DNA of 64,000 nt from Hansfordia pulvinata. Its lineage: Eukaryota; Ascomycota; Sordariomycetes; Xylariales. This document shows positions 22,208 to 35,399 of the stretch, in pieces. The stretch's first letter is position 1. Every line of letters starts with the position of its first letter. The translations under genes and the position numbers were made by a program. Location of the stretch: contig BJKQ01000012.1 in the NCBI GenBank assembly GCA_006538405.1, positions 35,001 through 99,000 of the forward strand, given 5' to 3'. The notes below the pieces were generated by a model. It was given only the letters and a program-made list of their open reading frames with translations. It was not told the DNA's origin and made no database searches.

Positions 22208-24530
22208 GTAAATTAACACGTTATTAAGGAAAGCCGTAATAAAGTCCTTAAAAGTGATACTTAAAGCCATGTTAATATATCGTTAAAATAACACCGGAGT
22301 CCCGGTTAATTTAAAGAGGTATATTAACCACTTAAATAATTTAAAATAAGTACGGAACGTTATTAAATACTTTTATTTTACTTTTATTTATAATTAATAA
22401 AAAGCCACTTTTATATTTAACTTTATTATTTATTAAGACTTTAATAAAGAACGTAATATCTTTAAGATTAACGGTAATAAGTATCGGTCTTATTAAGTGA
22501 CTTTATTTAACACCTTATAATTTATATAAAAGCGTTATTCCCTTTTTAACTTTTTATTAAGTAAAATAAGTGTTATTATAAATAAGGAATTAACTTAAAT
22601 TTATCCTTTATCCTTTAAGTTTATAATTTACCGGCGTAACTTAAGTAATTAATTACACGATATATTATATAAAAGGCCTTAAAGGAAGTTTAAGAAGGAA
22701 CCGTCCTTATTCGGCTTAATTTAAATCTTATAATTAAGCCCCTTTTAATAAAGTAAAAAGGCGGATACTTTATCCTTATTAAATAACACTTAAAAGTCCG
22801 CGAACTTAAGCGGGAATATTATAAACTTCTTTAATTATAACACCTTATCTTATAAGAGTTTTATAATCTCTTTTACGCTTATAACCCTTAAACGTATAAT
22901 AAAATCGTCCTTTAACTTTTAAGCTTCTTATAAGATGACCGACACCCGGGTTTTTTTTAATAAATTTAAGTGTCCTTATCGCCCTTTACTTTAATAATTA
23001 TTAACTTAAAGCCCTTTTACCGCTTTAATTATTAACTGTTAATCCTTAACGAAAATCGTTATATCTCTTTATTATATTTAAAAAAGGCTTAAAATAATAT
23101 TATAAAATAACCTTAAAATTATATATAAGGCTATAAAGGCCGTGTATTTATTAATATTAATAAACGTTTATATTAAACGTGAAATCCTTTAAGTTTTTAA
23201 GGCGCTTATAATAAGTTATAAGCTTTATAAAATAAAGATCCGTATTTACTTTAACTTAAAAAATTAAGCCTTTTACTCGTTAATCACTTTATAACACTTA
23301 TAATTATTATTTATTAATATATTAAAGGAGCTTAAAAAGTTAAATAAGACCAGGATACGAAATACCGGTTTATTTATATTTTCTTTTATCTCCTTAAACT
23401 ATTACGCCTTATTTATATTATAAGTTTAAACCGAATATAAATATAAGCTTAAAGGCCTTTAAAGAAGACTTATCTTAAAGGCTCCTTTTCCTTTAAGTAA
23501 AACTTATTAAAGTCCTCCTTATCTTTAAAAATGCTTATTACTTTAACGTTAATAAAAGGGGATAAGTTATAAATAAGGCTTAAATAATAATTACTTTATA
23601 TATAATTTATTAAACTATACCGTAAATAAGCCCTTTTCTTATAACACTTATCTTAAACCGATAACGTTACTTAAGCCGCGGTTAATCTTTTATCCTTTTT
23701 ACTTTAAACTCCCTTAACTTTAATACGGGCCTTTTTACCTTACTTTTTTATTTAACCTTTTTATTAAGAACTCGTCACGCTTACACTTATTATATAAGAG
23801 TCCTTATCCTTATTTACTTTAAAGGTAAAAGTTAATAAGATTTAAGGCGATTAAGGAAAGGCGTGTTTTTAATACTTCTTCTTTAAATCGTAAAATTCGA
23901 GATTTATTATAATACTCCGGTATCGTTAAACCGCCTCTTTATATTTTATATAAGAAATATCGTGTTTAATAATAATATCCTTTATTTATAAAAAAAGGCC
24001 TTTTTAAAGTCGGCTTAACTTATAAGTATCCGCTTAATATCCCTTTTTAATTATAATAAATAATTACTTAAACCGGACGTAAAAGTTAAAAAAGGACTTT
24101 TACTTCGCTTATTAAATATAATTAAGTTCCGTATTAATTAACTTTTAAGCGTAAGAATTTACGTAAAGGTTTATAAAGTATTAAATAAACTTATTTAAGT
24201 TTTAACGTTATTTATACCTTTTTTAATAAAAAAAGGGACGATATAACGCTTAATTAAGTCTTATAAAGAAGATTAAATAAAGAATTATTAATTTATATTA
24301 TCTTTAATAAAATCGGTATCCGCTTTTAACTTATATTTTATTATTTACTTTTAAGCCTTAAAGGTAAACTTATCGTTATTATATAAGTCTTTTATTAAAA
24401 AAGGCTTTTATCGGTACGGGTCCTTTACCGTTTATCTTAATAATAAAAAGCGCTTTTATTAAGTAATTAAAGGAAATAAGTTAAATATCGGTATAAAAAA
24501 GGGTGCCGCCGTTTATTACGAGGATATTAC
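22208..24530 (-). pseudogene. Element G gag/pol, upstream part ending at the reverse transcriptase active site
   Basis: The minus strand ends, next to the C insertion, with FITAFLNNVLIY (22208-22245), the YxDD box with both Asp as Asn. Preceding sequence (22,250-22,800) matches Gypsy reverse transcriptase layout. Gag and protease should lie further right, to 25,405. They are interrupted by a solo LTR at 24531-25067 and I could not define them. Confidence 0.6.
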
Positions 24531-25067
24531 TATAACGACTTAAATTTTTTTTAAGAAAAATACAGAATTAATTTAAGGGTTTATATTTTAAAAGAACACT
24601 TAAAAGGTCGTTTATTAGTAAACATTAAGCAATTAATTAATAATAAGGAATTAAAGTATTAAATAAGTAATAAACTATTATTAAGAGATTACTCTTATTT
24701 AAGAATAACTTAAATGCTTAAATTAATTATTAAGGTAATAAATAATTAAATATATAAGAAACCTTTTATCCTTATCTATTCTTTATTCCCTTATTAATAC
24801 CGTGTCCCGGATCACGTTCTTTAAGGTGATCTTTATCTTACTTATAACCTTTTTTATAAGCGTTACCTTAATCACGGTGATTATAATAAGCGTGTGGACT
24901 ACTTATTATCTTAATAATGATCTTAATCACGTGATCTTATCTTATATTTCCACCTTTCCTTATATATATAATTGGTTTAACGTCGTCTTACGCGATTATT
25001 AATTTATAAGTCTTTTACTTATATTAATATAGCCCGTCTTATCGGCTTAATAATCGGGTTCGTAATA
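24531..25067 (-). repeat. Solo LTR of the A/B family in element G
   Basis: It is 537 bp, runs in reversed orientation from TATAACGACTTAAATT to GGGTTCGTAATA, and is flanked by a perfect duplication ATTAC (24526-24530 and 25068-25072). No internal sequence of the A/B family is present on either side, so it arose by recombination between the LTRs of a full insertion. Confidence 0.9.
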
Positions 25068-25405
25068 ATTACTTAATTAAACACTTAATAAAGAAGGAGT
25101 TTAATAGCCTTTAACTTAACTTAAGTCTTTTAATAACCTTAATTAAATTTAAACGTTAATAAGTTTAATTATGTCTTTATTATTACGCTTATATTAAGGA
25201 ACACGGGTGGTCCCTTTTTAAGTTATTAATAATGCTTTTAATACTTATATTAAATATAATATTAATCTTACACCGGTGCGTGTGTTTATTATAAGAACTG
25301 ATTTTATTATAAGGTCGGAACTTAAAGATATTATAAATAGCCTTATTAAGGTAAAGGTAGTTAATAATTTAAATGCTTTATAATAAAAAAAGGATTAAAA
25401 TAAAA
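25068..25405 (-). other. Element G 5' internal end, no gene resolved
   Basis: This is G sequence between the solo LTR and the G 5' LTR. It should contain the primer-binding region and the start of gag. The frames are too damaged to call anything. Confidence 0.5.
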
Positions 25406-25558
25406 TATAATAAATTAGCCTTATAATTATATAATAAGGAAGTATTAATATGTTTTTTATCTTAATAATAAAAGGAAAGAAGAAAGGAAACGAAAAGCTT
25501 ATACTTACGTCGTCTCTTTTATAAACGGAAAGCTTAAGCGTAGCTTAAGATTTTAACA
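25406..25558 (-). repeat. Element G 5' LTR
   Basis: It is 153 bp and matches 8755-8907. It is followed by TTATC (25559-25563), the partner of TTATT at 8750-8754. It is more RIP-damaged than the other LTR in its first half. Confidence 0.85.
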
Positions 25559-25563
25559 TTATC

Positions 25564-26043
25564 GCCGTTATTATTACCGAGTATTATTAAGCATTATACG
25601 ATAACTTACTTAACACGGAATAATACGCACGTTATAATTAATATTTATAGCTTAAAATAATATTAATTATATTTATACCGCTTATATTATATATTATATA
25701 ATAAGTATAATATATTATACAGCAGATAATGTAAAATAAAAGGATATTATTAAAACCGGATTTTAAATAAGCTTAACTTATATACTTAATACTTAACTTA
25801 TTTAATATAAGGTTTAATTTATACTTACCTTATTTAACGTGTAAAAAAGTATATAAAGCTTTATTTATATAATTAAGTAAAAGGAATAAAGCGAATAAAA
25901 GGAATAATAAAAAGATATATATTTTAATATAACGACAGTTAATAAGCCGTTTTAAATAATTCCTTTTTCTTTATTACGAATCTTATTAATAAAGTTAATT
26001 ATTTAAAATTCACTTTTATTTTTATTTTAATTTAATTATAATA
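25564..26043 (+). repeat. Element E 5' LTR, second part
   Basis: It aligns with 60026-60471 (3' LTR of E) and 60770-61249 (E'). Shared blocks include CTTATATTATATATTATATA, AAACCGGATTTTAAATAAGC, AAAGGAATAATAAAAAGATA and the AAATTCACTTTTATT end. It ends near 26043, where the 3' LTR ends ACCGTGATA. Confidence 0.85.
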
Positions 26044-26540
26044 TTATTTACGATTAAAACTTTATACTTAAACCCTTTTCGCTTATATTAATTAATAACC
26101 GTTATTAATTATAAAAGATTTACTCTTAAAAGAGCTTTAAGTTTACCTTCTATTCCTTATATTAATTAATCTTTATTATTAATTATAAAGGAAGCGTTTC
26201 CCCCGCGGAACGGGCTTTAAGTAACCCGCTTACTTTAATTAACGTTATTATTAATAATAAAAGATCTTTCTTTTTAAATTTAAAAAAGAGATTCCTTTCC
26301 GTTTCTTAAGTAATAATACTACTTATTACCTTACTCTTTCCTTTAATCTTAACTATTATTAATGACCTTTTCGCTTTAACGTGGATTCCGAGCGTGACCC
26401 TTTTTGCTCCCCGATAAGAATAATGTCTTTTTTAATAAATCTTTCGTTTCCGCTTAAGGAGACGTCTTAAAGTTATAATTTAAATCCTCCTTTTTTAATA
26501 AAATGTTTACTTATAAGTAATCTCTCCGTAACGGGAGCTA
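26044..26540 (+). other. Element E 5' internal region before the D insertion
   Basis: This is the primer-binding and leader region of E by position. I read no confident protein in it. It ends at the D target site AGCTA (26536-26540) and continues at 45278. Confidence 0.6.
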
Positions 26541-26752
26541 TTATCACGGTTATGGTCATATCCCTTACATCCCATCCCCGGGGATGGATCCTTAAGGACG
26601 TACGTATCCTTAAAGACGGTCGCACTTAACTGGATACGTATTAAAAGACATATCCTTATAAATAAGTATATAAGGATATGTTTAAAGTGACATCTTTAAA
26701 TAATTTAACTTCTTCCTTTTAATCTTATAAACTTATTAATATAGGCCATAAT
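26541..26752 (+). repeat. Element D 5' LTR
   Basis: It is 212 bp. It shares TTATCACGGTTATG, AAGGACGTACGTATCCTTAA, GGTCGCACTTAACTGGATAC and AAGTATATAAGGATATGTTT with the 3' LTR. It carries a CCCCGGGGATGGATCC segment that is mutated in the other copy. Confidence 0.85.
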
Positions 26753-29700
26753 AATTAATAACATCTTTAAGTTTTAATCCCGGGAGACCCTTTATTATTA
26801 AATCCCCTTTTATCCGTATCGTCGGATTCCGAGGCTGCTTACCTTTTCATTTTACACTTAATATATACCTTATTAACAGCGGTAACCTTAAGGATTAACC
26901 TCCGTTATAGAGTGATAAACGTGTTCCCGCGCGCCCGTCGCGTTCGTTTTTACGTTAACCGCTTATAGTATTATTTATTAAGTTTATTATCACCTTATTA
27001 TTAAAGCCCGCTTATAAAGTTAAATTAAGTTTACTTTATTTATAATAAGTAAACTTATAAAGTAATAATAAACTTTATTATCGATTACTTAACTTTACCT
27101 TACGTTTAATAAGTAATAATTAAGCCCGAATACGCCCTTTTTATTAATTATCTTATTATAATTAAACTTATCCCCTGTTTTACACGGCCTTTAACTTATA
27201 AACGGTCTTATTAACTTAAAGTGTATACCTTATACCCTTTTACTTAAATTGTTAACGATTAAGAGTTTAATTAAGCCTTCTTTAAAGCGGTTCGCTTTAT
27301 GCATATCGTCCTTAAAGAGTAACCACCCTTAAATTCTCCTTTTAACGCTTAACGGTTAAATATTATATAAGTCTACGCCCGAGTTTAAGCCGGCGTTAAG
27401 ACTTATCGCGACCTTAAAGGCATTCCTTTTTAAACGTTATTCTTAACTTTATCGCCTTTATATACGTGTTTATTAAAGGCCTTAATTAATTCCTTATTAA
27501 AACTATAATATATTAACCGTTCCTTTTTACCGATCATTATCGTTAAGGAAAAGGGTCGCGTTTTAAGTCCACTCGCACTTTAAAAAGGGATAAGCCTTAT
27601 CCTTAATTTAATAATTATAAGTTAATAAGGATAAAAATAAGAGAATAATAAGACTAAAATAAAAAGGCTTATTAATCTTATTCTTATCTTATCGGACCAC
27701 TCCTTTTCCTTTTCCTTATCTTTATCCTTATTATTAATAAAATTACCTTACTTAAGCTTTTAACCGGCGCCGGGCATTATTATTAAGGATATCCTTACTT
27801 AAATTAATCTTATAACGGGCTTATATTTTAAAATCATTACGCTTAATCTATCCCCTCCTTTAAACGCCCACGGTCCCTTTAACGTATCCGGCTTATTACT
27901 TATTTAAAAAGACGTATTAATAATATTAACTATTCCCCGGTACGTAAACGTTACGTTATAAACTACTCGCTTTAAATCCTTATTATTAAATGTTAATAAG
28001 GACTCTTTATTTATTATAATACTTACTTTAAGCCCTTTTATTAAAACCAATACCGGCGGCGAGCGTGACGGCTTTATTAACGGCTTTAATATTAATAAGT
28101 AATTTATTAATAACGACCCTTTTCCCTTTTAATAACTTTAATAATTATAAGCCCTTTTTATATTTAATTAAGTTAAATCGTTTCTTAAGGCCGGCGCGGA
28201 TACCTTTAAATCCTTTACTTAAAATTAAAAGAACATATTATCGCTTACCGGTTAAAAGCTTATTTAAGTCGGCTTTTTTAACCTTATTAAGGACTTTATT
28301 ATTATCCTTAAAGATAAAGATAATTATTATAAAAATAATAACGTGTATTAATATAATATATATCTTTTTACCGATTCAATACGTTAATATACTTAACACG
28401 AGGCCCGCGTTAAAATTATTAAAGTTAATTTTAATACTTTACTTTAAGGTCCCGCTTAAATTTAATAAATAAGCCAATACGATAAGGTGTCCCGCCGCGT
28501 AATATTAAACGACTTAAATTATACTTTAAGTAAGCTAATAAATAATTTTAAGTTAATTTAAACTTAAATTATAACTCGTGTTATTATAATTAAATATACT
28601 TAAAAACACCTCCTTATTAACGTGCTTATTTATTAATAAGCTATTTAAGTTATACGGGATTACCGGGATATTAACTTTAAGGAATCGTTTTAATATATAT
28701 ATATTATTTTTAATAATCTTAATACCGGATTACGTAAGTAAGTTATATAACCCGAGTAAGCGTTATCTTTTAACGTATATATTTAATATATCGTTAAACG
28801 TTATCGTATTTATAAAAAAAAGGTACTTTTTAATAATAATCTTCCTTTATCTTATATCGGCCCTTTTTCACGACTTATAAAAATTAATATTATATTTATA
28901 AAAAGTCTTATATATTAACTTAAAGGTTTATTAACCGTAACGACTGCTTTTATTATTAATAAATAATCGGATAAGGTTATAAAGGACGCTTTTTAAGTTT
29001 TTAATTATAAGCCTCTTTATAATAACTTCCGTTAATAATAACCCGACTCTTATTAATAACTTAACTTACGCTTTTAATAAAATAATAACCGTGGTTATTT
29101 TTAAAATAACCGCTCTTAAAGTAATAATCGCGGTAACCGTAATTAACTTACCTTATATAACCGTTATTAAAGGAAAGGCTTTAACCACGTTTAAGGATTC
29201 TTATAATTAAGCACTTATAACGGCTTACTTTAATAATAAAACTATTAAATCCGATTTAATACTCGCGATAATAAGGCTTTCCTTTAAAACGAAGCCTTTA
29301 TAATTATTAACACGGATAACCGTTAATAAATTAAGACCTCCCTTTTTAAAGGTGGTTACCTTTACATAAATAAAGATATAAAATTAAGCACTCGGAGTTC
29401 GGCAACGTCTTTTAACCAGGCATCGCTTAAGGCACCCTTATAAAGAAGAATATTATTAAGTTTATTTATTTCTTACCCCTTTTTTATAATAATTTAACCT
29501 TTACGGTTAAGTCTTTAATAAAGATTACGGCAGCTTAAATTTATTATAAGACTTACTTTACCACTTACTTATTTTATACGTAATTTATATTTTATATAAT
29601 TATAAGTTACACCGGTTTATCGCTTAAACCCTTTATCGACTTTAATAAAGCTTTTTTAATTATTATAACTCCGGACTTACCCTCGCTTATTATCGTTAAG

Positions 29701-30300
29701 GTATGTTTATAAGCTTAACTCGGTAATAAAGCTATATATATATACACTTAATTTATAACGTAAACGTCTTTTAAAGGTTAACCGACTTCTATATATTTAA
29801 ACACCGACGTATTTATAATAATAATTAACGTTACTTAATTATAAGGCATCGAGTATATCACTTACGATACCACCCCGTATATTATTAATAATATTAAAGG
29901 CTAAATAACGTTAACGCGCACGGCACGATTCACGCTTTTTATCCCGGCCTTTTAAAACGTTAAATTAATATAGGTTTAAATATAAGTTAAGGTATAGGTT
30001 TACCTTATAAAGCTTACCTTTAATTTACTTTTAAGTATAAATTAAATAAGCGCTTATAGCTTTATTATTAATTACGTTAAGTTTATAATATCTTTCGCCT
30101 TTACCGAGGGTGCCTTTACCCTTATACGTTTCTTATAACGTAATATTCTTATTTCGCGTAAAGTGGTCTTTATAACACGTCTTATTATACCGTTAAAAAC
30201 GACTCGGATAATTCTTATTAATTATTACGATCTTTTATTAATAAATTTTATAAGTTAAACGTGTATTTTCGCTTTTTATAAGTCGCTTAAACTTATACCT
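26753..30300 (+). pseudogene. Element D gag/protease region
   Basis: This is the 3.5 kb between the 5' LTR and reverse transcriptase on the plus strand. Fragmentary frames with mixed charge can be followed around 27,300-27,750 and 29,000-30,300. No CCHC knuckle was found. A 135-codon open frame at 28065-28472 is Leu/Ile-rich without domain features and is probably a by-product of AT-richness. Confidence 0.45.
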
Positions 30301-33300
30301 TACGTTTAATTTAACCACTCCTCTTTTTAATTACTCCTTATTATTAACACTTTATTTTAACCTCTCCGCTTATAATAAAATTTAAGTATAAGTAAATTAA
30401 AGGAACTTATTAAAGATAAAGCTTTCGCCGTCTTTAACGAGTTACCCGCTTTTACTTAAAGAGCGCGTTAAGTCTTTTAATTATCCGCTTACATATTAAT
30501 AACTTAAGTAAGCGGCACGTTTACCGACTTCGACTTATTTAACGACGCTTTCACCTTAATTTTAAAACCGTAAGAACTTAATATTATTACACTTAAGCTT
30601 AATCTTAATAATGCCTCGCTTAATAACTTCTTACCCTTATTACCGGAATAACGTCCTTATAACGCTTATAATAATATTATTAAGCTTAATAATATACTTA
30701 AGGTCATTACTTTAAATAGTATTTATATTTATAATAACGACCCGTTATTAACATTTTAAATTCGATAACTTATCGATTAATACGATGTTTAATCCGATAA
30801 AGGACTTATTTATATATTAAAACACGAGAAGATACGCGTTAATTTAATTAAAGGTTAATAAACTTAAATTTAAACCCTTTAAGTATATAAATTAAGTATT
30901 TAAGATTAAAAGGTCATTAACTTTACCTTTAATAATATATATAAGGTTAATAAACTGGTTTAACTTATTAAGCCTTCTCCTTTTAATTTCCCCGTTTTTA
31001 TAATATAGCGTACGTTAAATAACGGTAAGCGAAAAAGCCGTGTAATAATCGATCTTTAAAAACTTAATAAGATAACCGTTCTTAACGTTTACCCGATACT
31101 TATTTAAAACAATATTCTTACTTATATTCGCGGTAAGTAATATATCACGATATTAAATATTACGGCTTTCTTTTATTAATTACTTATATAAACGAGACAT
31201 TAAGACCTTATAATAATTATATCCTTTTAAGGTTTAAAGTCCTTTAAAGTGGTATTAATAAATTATTATAATAATTTAACCTTTATATAACGCTTTATAA
31301 ATACTTTTTTACGCCTTTTCCGTAAGTTTACTTAAGTATATATAAACGATATTATTATCTTTAATAATATTATAAAAGAACACGTAACTTATATTAAGGC
31401 TATTTTATTTAAATTTTAACGTATTAACTTAACTTTATTCTTATTAAAGTCCTTTTACGTTTACCCGTTAATTAAGCTGCTCGGATTTAACGTTAACAGG
31501 AAGGGTATCACGGTACCGGCCGACCGTACGGCCGTTATAACGAAGCTTAAAATATTAATTACTCTTTTCGCTTTAAAGATATATATCGGTATAATTACTT
31601 AATTACGTCGCTTTATCCTTTAATATTAATAAAAAATCCTCCCTTTTTAATAAAGGAAGACAGCCCTTTTAATAACCGGTTAAAAGGATAAGGCCATTCC
31701 TTTAAGCCCCGCTTATAAGAAATTCACTTTTAAAAAGACTTTTAAGCTTACGGCTGTTAAACTTAATAGTTTCCGTATCTTATAAGTATAGCTTACCGAT
31801 TATAATATATTATATTATTAAGATCCGTATTAAGCGGCTTATATTAAGCTTAACGCCGTTACCGAACACGGTTTTAAAGTTATTATTTTTTATTTTTATA
31901 AATTAAATTAACTTATTACCGCTTTTATTATCCTTACGGACCGGATCCAGCTTATTTTATATTTAAAAAAGTTCTTTTATATATAAAAGTTAAATATTAC
32001 GTTACGGAACTTAAGATAGCTTACTTATTATAAATAACTCGTTAATTAAAGCCTTAAATTTAAAGTAATTATTTAATTATTATTATCCTTACTAATTATA
32101 ACGTTATAAAGCAGATTATAAAGTAAATAAGTTCCCGCTTTATTAATATTATAAAGAATAATCCTTATTTAACCTTAATATCGATTTACTTAAGTTAATT
32201 CCGCTTTTATATGCGATATATCCTTAACCGTATAAATTATATACCGGACGCCTTCTCGCGCTTATTAATTAACGATACCTTAAAGGACTTAATTAATAAG
32301 CTTAATATAATTAATATCTTAAATAACGTTAAGGAGGACTTTACTTACACGGATATATTATCTTTAATTATTTTTATTTACTTAAATTTTAAAAAGCACT
32401 TACTTAACGATTACATGATAAATAAGCGTATCGTTAATATCCTTACTTACTTATCTTAAAATAAAAAGGACCGCTTTTACACGGCCGGTTATAAAGGACG
32501 TTTTAAGTTAACCTTATAAGGTATACCTTTTTTATTAATTAAGGACGGCCTTCTTTATTAAATTAAAGACGTCGCTTATTCACGCCGCCTTATTATACTT
32601 GATTCTTATTATAAGGAAATCTTTAAATTAACCCACGACCGTAAGTATTATTTTAATTATTATTATATAATAACGGAATTAACTTATTTTTTTATCCGTA
32701 ACTTACGGTGTTAACTCGATATATACTTAACTTATTACCTTAAATATCTTATAAATTAAACATATCGTTAACCCTTATTTAATTAATATTAACCGGTTAC
32801 GGCACTTTCGATTTTATATTATATTATCTTTTAAGATTTTATTATTAATGTCCTTATCGCTTCTTTAAACATTACCTTATAATAATTATTAAGCTTTTTA
32901 TAATACGATTAATTACTTATAATTATTTATAAATTCTTAAAGAAATATCTTTTTATCCTTAAGCACGTTACTTACTTTACTTAAAATTAAGTAAAGGTGA
33001 TTCTCCGAGTTCTCTTATTAATAAATTAAGGCATCCCGCGTAAGACTATCTCCGATAAAGATAATAAATTCTTATTTAACTTTTAATAAACTCTTTTTAA
33101 TTATATAAGCGTCGACCTCGCCTTTTTAATAATATAATATAATTAAATAAATAATTAAGCCGAATAACGTAATTAAGAAATAAAGATCGCTTTACGTTTC
33201 CACCTTATTATATTAAAGACTTTATAATTATACATGTTATTAGCTTTATAATATAATTTAAATAATATTAAGTCGATCACCGGTTACTTGCTTAACGAGC

Positions 33301-33900
33301 TCGTCTTAGGTTTTAAACTTATAAGCTTTTTATTAACCTTAAACGTCCTTACTTAAGACTTAAATTATTAAATAACTCGTTATCTCTTTTAACTTAAAGT
33401 AATAATAATAGCCTCCTTTACCGTAATAAAATCGAAGATCCGATATAACGCGAAATATATCCCTTATAAATTTAATATTAATTAAAAGATGTATCTCCGG
33501 CTTTATAAAGGATATAACCTTTTAAGTAATCCTTTTTATAAATAAAGCAATTAAAGGGTCGGGCCTTTTACCGTGTTACGCCGTGTCGGCCACTTAACTT
33601 ATAAATTAAACTTTCCTTTTTATTAATAAAATTATAAAGTAATATTTATCGCGTAACTATCCTTAACACCTTTAAGACCCGACCCTTTCGGACACCGTAT
33701 GCCTCTTTTAAGACGCGTGCTTATAAAAAGAGATAACGATAAATAAGAATCTTACGAAATTTAAAAGCTATATAAGCACCGTATCGTATATTATAATAAC
33801 CGTCCTTAACTTTAATATCTCGTTAAATAATTAAGCTACCCCTTTAATATAACGAATAATACTTTTATTATACGTTAATAAAAAATGCTTTTTAACTTAT
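30301..33900 (+). pseudogene. Element D pol: reverse transcriptase, RNase H, integrase, chromodomain
   Basis: Recognisable blocks on the plus strand come in the usual order. RKSRVIIDL-type motif (about 31,030-31,060). YINDIIIFNN (31,338-31,370), the YxDD box with Asn for Asp. LLGFNVNRKGIT (about 31,460-31,510). NYIPDAFSRLLINDT ending RNase H (32,235-32,280). DSYYKEIFKLTHDRKY, the His-His-Cys-Cys zinc region of integrase (about 32,600-32,650). DFI..L integrase core (about 32,840). GPFTVLRRVGHLTY (about 33,555-33,610). Chromodomain remnants to about 33,890. All frames carry TAA stops. It belongs to the Pezizomycotina Gypsy group whose RNase H ends in PDALSRL. Confidence 0.8.
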
Positions 33901-34162
33901 TTATAAGTATAATTAAAGCACTCTTCCGTAATAACCGACTTACATTAAGCAACGAATATTATTAAGGACGATAACGTTATCTCCTTAAACGACGTAATTA
34001 AAGACGACACGTTAAAATTTCGCTTAATCGAGTATATACTTATAATTAATATTAAGGTTTAATTATTATTACGTATTTAATAATTCCACGAATATATAAC
34101 CAGCTTATTAACTTAATAACCGTACTTAATTATCCTTAAAGATAACTCCCTTTATCACTTAC

Positions 34163-34689
34163 TGTAACGACCTGGATTCTTCTTAAGAAAAATACAGAGT
34201 TGGTTTAAGGTTTATGTTTTAAAAGAACACTCGAAAGGTCGTCTGTCAGTAAACATTAAGCAATTAACTAATAATAAGTAACTGAAGTACTGAACAAGTG
34301 ATAAACTATCGTTAAAAGATTACTCCTATTTAAGAATAACTTAAATACTTAAATTAATTATTAAGGTAATAAATGACTAAATATATAAGAAAACCTTCCT
34401 TCCTTATATATCCTTTATTCCCTTACTAATATCACGGATATGTCTAGATCGCTTAAATATGTTTATATTTAATATATCTAATATATCTTTATTAAATCTC
34501 CGTGGATATATCTTAAAGCCGCATATTTAACATATCCTGATCTTAATCACGTGACCCTATATCTTATATCCTTATATTTCCGTACGTATATAATTGGTTT
34601 AACGCTAACCTATACGACTATTAATTTATAGGCCTTTTACTTATATTAATATGGCCCGTCTTACCGGCTTAATAATTAGGTTCGTAATA
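34163..34689 (-). repeat. Element A 3' LTR
   Basis: It is 527 bp. In plus-strand reading it runs from TGTAACGACCTGGATTCTTC to GGTTCGTAATA. It differs from the other A LTR mainly by transitions. Confidence 0.9.
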
Positions 34690-34712
34690 TTATACCCCTC
34701 CTTTTAAGTTAT
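34690..34712 (-). promoter_or_regulatory. Element A polypurine tract
   Basis: On the minus strand the bases just before the 3' LTR read AACTTAAAAGGAGGGGTATA, a purine-rich tract that would prime plus-strand DNA synthesis. Element B has the same sequence directly before its 3' LTR. Confidence 0.7.
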
Positions 34713-35399
34713 TTATCCTTAATTAATTAACATAAAAGAGTGAGTAAGCCTTAACGTGGGCGTGGCCTTCGTACCGTGTCCTTTTATCCTTTTTTCCTTC
34801 TTAATTAATCATATTATCGCGTGTGTAAAAGTTTATTAAATCTCGCGCCTGTAAAACTGCGCAGCGTGATTCTCTTTTTTTTATTATTCTTTAAAACGTA
34901 ATCATTATACCGTCTTATTCTTTTTATAAGGGTCGTGGCATCTCGTCTTACTAAGTTTCTTTATAGGATTCTACGCGGTGTGCCGAATACGTACGCCTTA
35001 ATCGGTCGCGTTACGATGTGTAAAGTGTGGGTGTTATTAAGCTTTAAAACATCGCTTTTTAACATTAACGGATAAAGAACAAGCTTAAGTGCGTAAAGAA
35101 CGATAAGCGTCGTCTCGACGAAGAGCGACGTCGCGCCGACGATAAGGTTAAACGTTTACGTAAGTAAAAAAAGCTTTAATTCGAAAAGATAATACGCGTA
35201 ATACGCCGTGATATCGATAACATAAAGGAGTTAAAGCGTGTCGAGCGTGAAGAGACGGAGGCGGAGGAGCAGCGTCGTGCATTTAATTATCCGACGTCGG
35301 CTAACGGTAATCCGACTTTAAAGGCTTTTATATTAAATTAAAACGTTAAGTATCCCGATTTAAATCTTAATCCGTCCCTTATATTTAATTTTAATACGA

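Larger units (their letters stand above)
8755..25558 (-). mobile_element. Element G: Ty3/Gypsy retrotransposon with antisense extra frame, carrying nested C
   Basis: G is bounded by 153-bp LTRs (8755-8907 and 25406-25558) and by the duplication TTATT/TTATC. Without nested element C and the solo LTR at 24531-25067 it is about 8.4 kb. Its pol is on the minus strand. Upstream reverse transcriptase lies right of C and ends at the YxDD box (22208-22245). The rest of reverse transcriptase (14335-14030) and integrase (about 12560-12700 carries a TDGQ-like block) lie left of C. A long region of about 2.6 kb between pol and the 3' LTR (8908 to about 11,500) holds a frame in the opposite direction. Confidence 0.85.

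Noticed and set aside
24802..25002. 66-codon open frame
   Set aside because: It lies wholly in a solo LTR and is hydrophobic by composition only.
28065..28472. 135-codon plus-strand open frame in the D gag region
   Set aside because: It is Leu/Ile/Lys-rich with no motif. In this composition TTA and CTT codons replace stops by chance, so I treat it as part of the damaged gag region.
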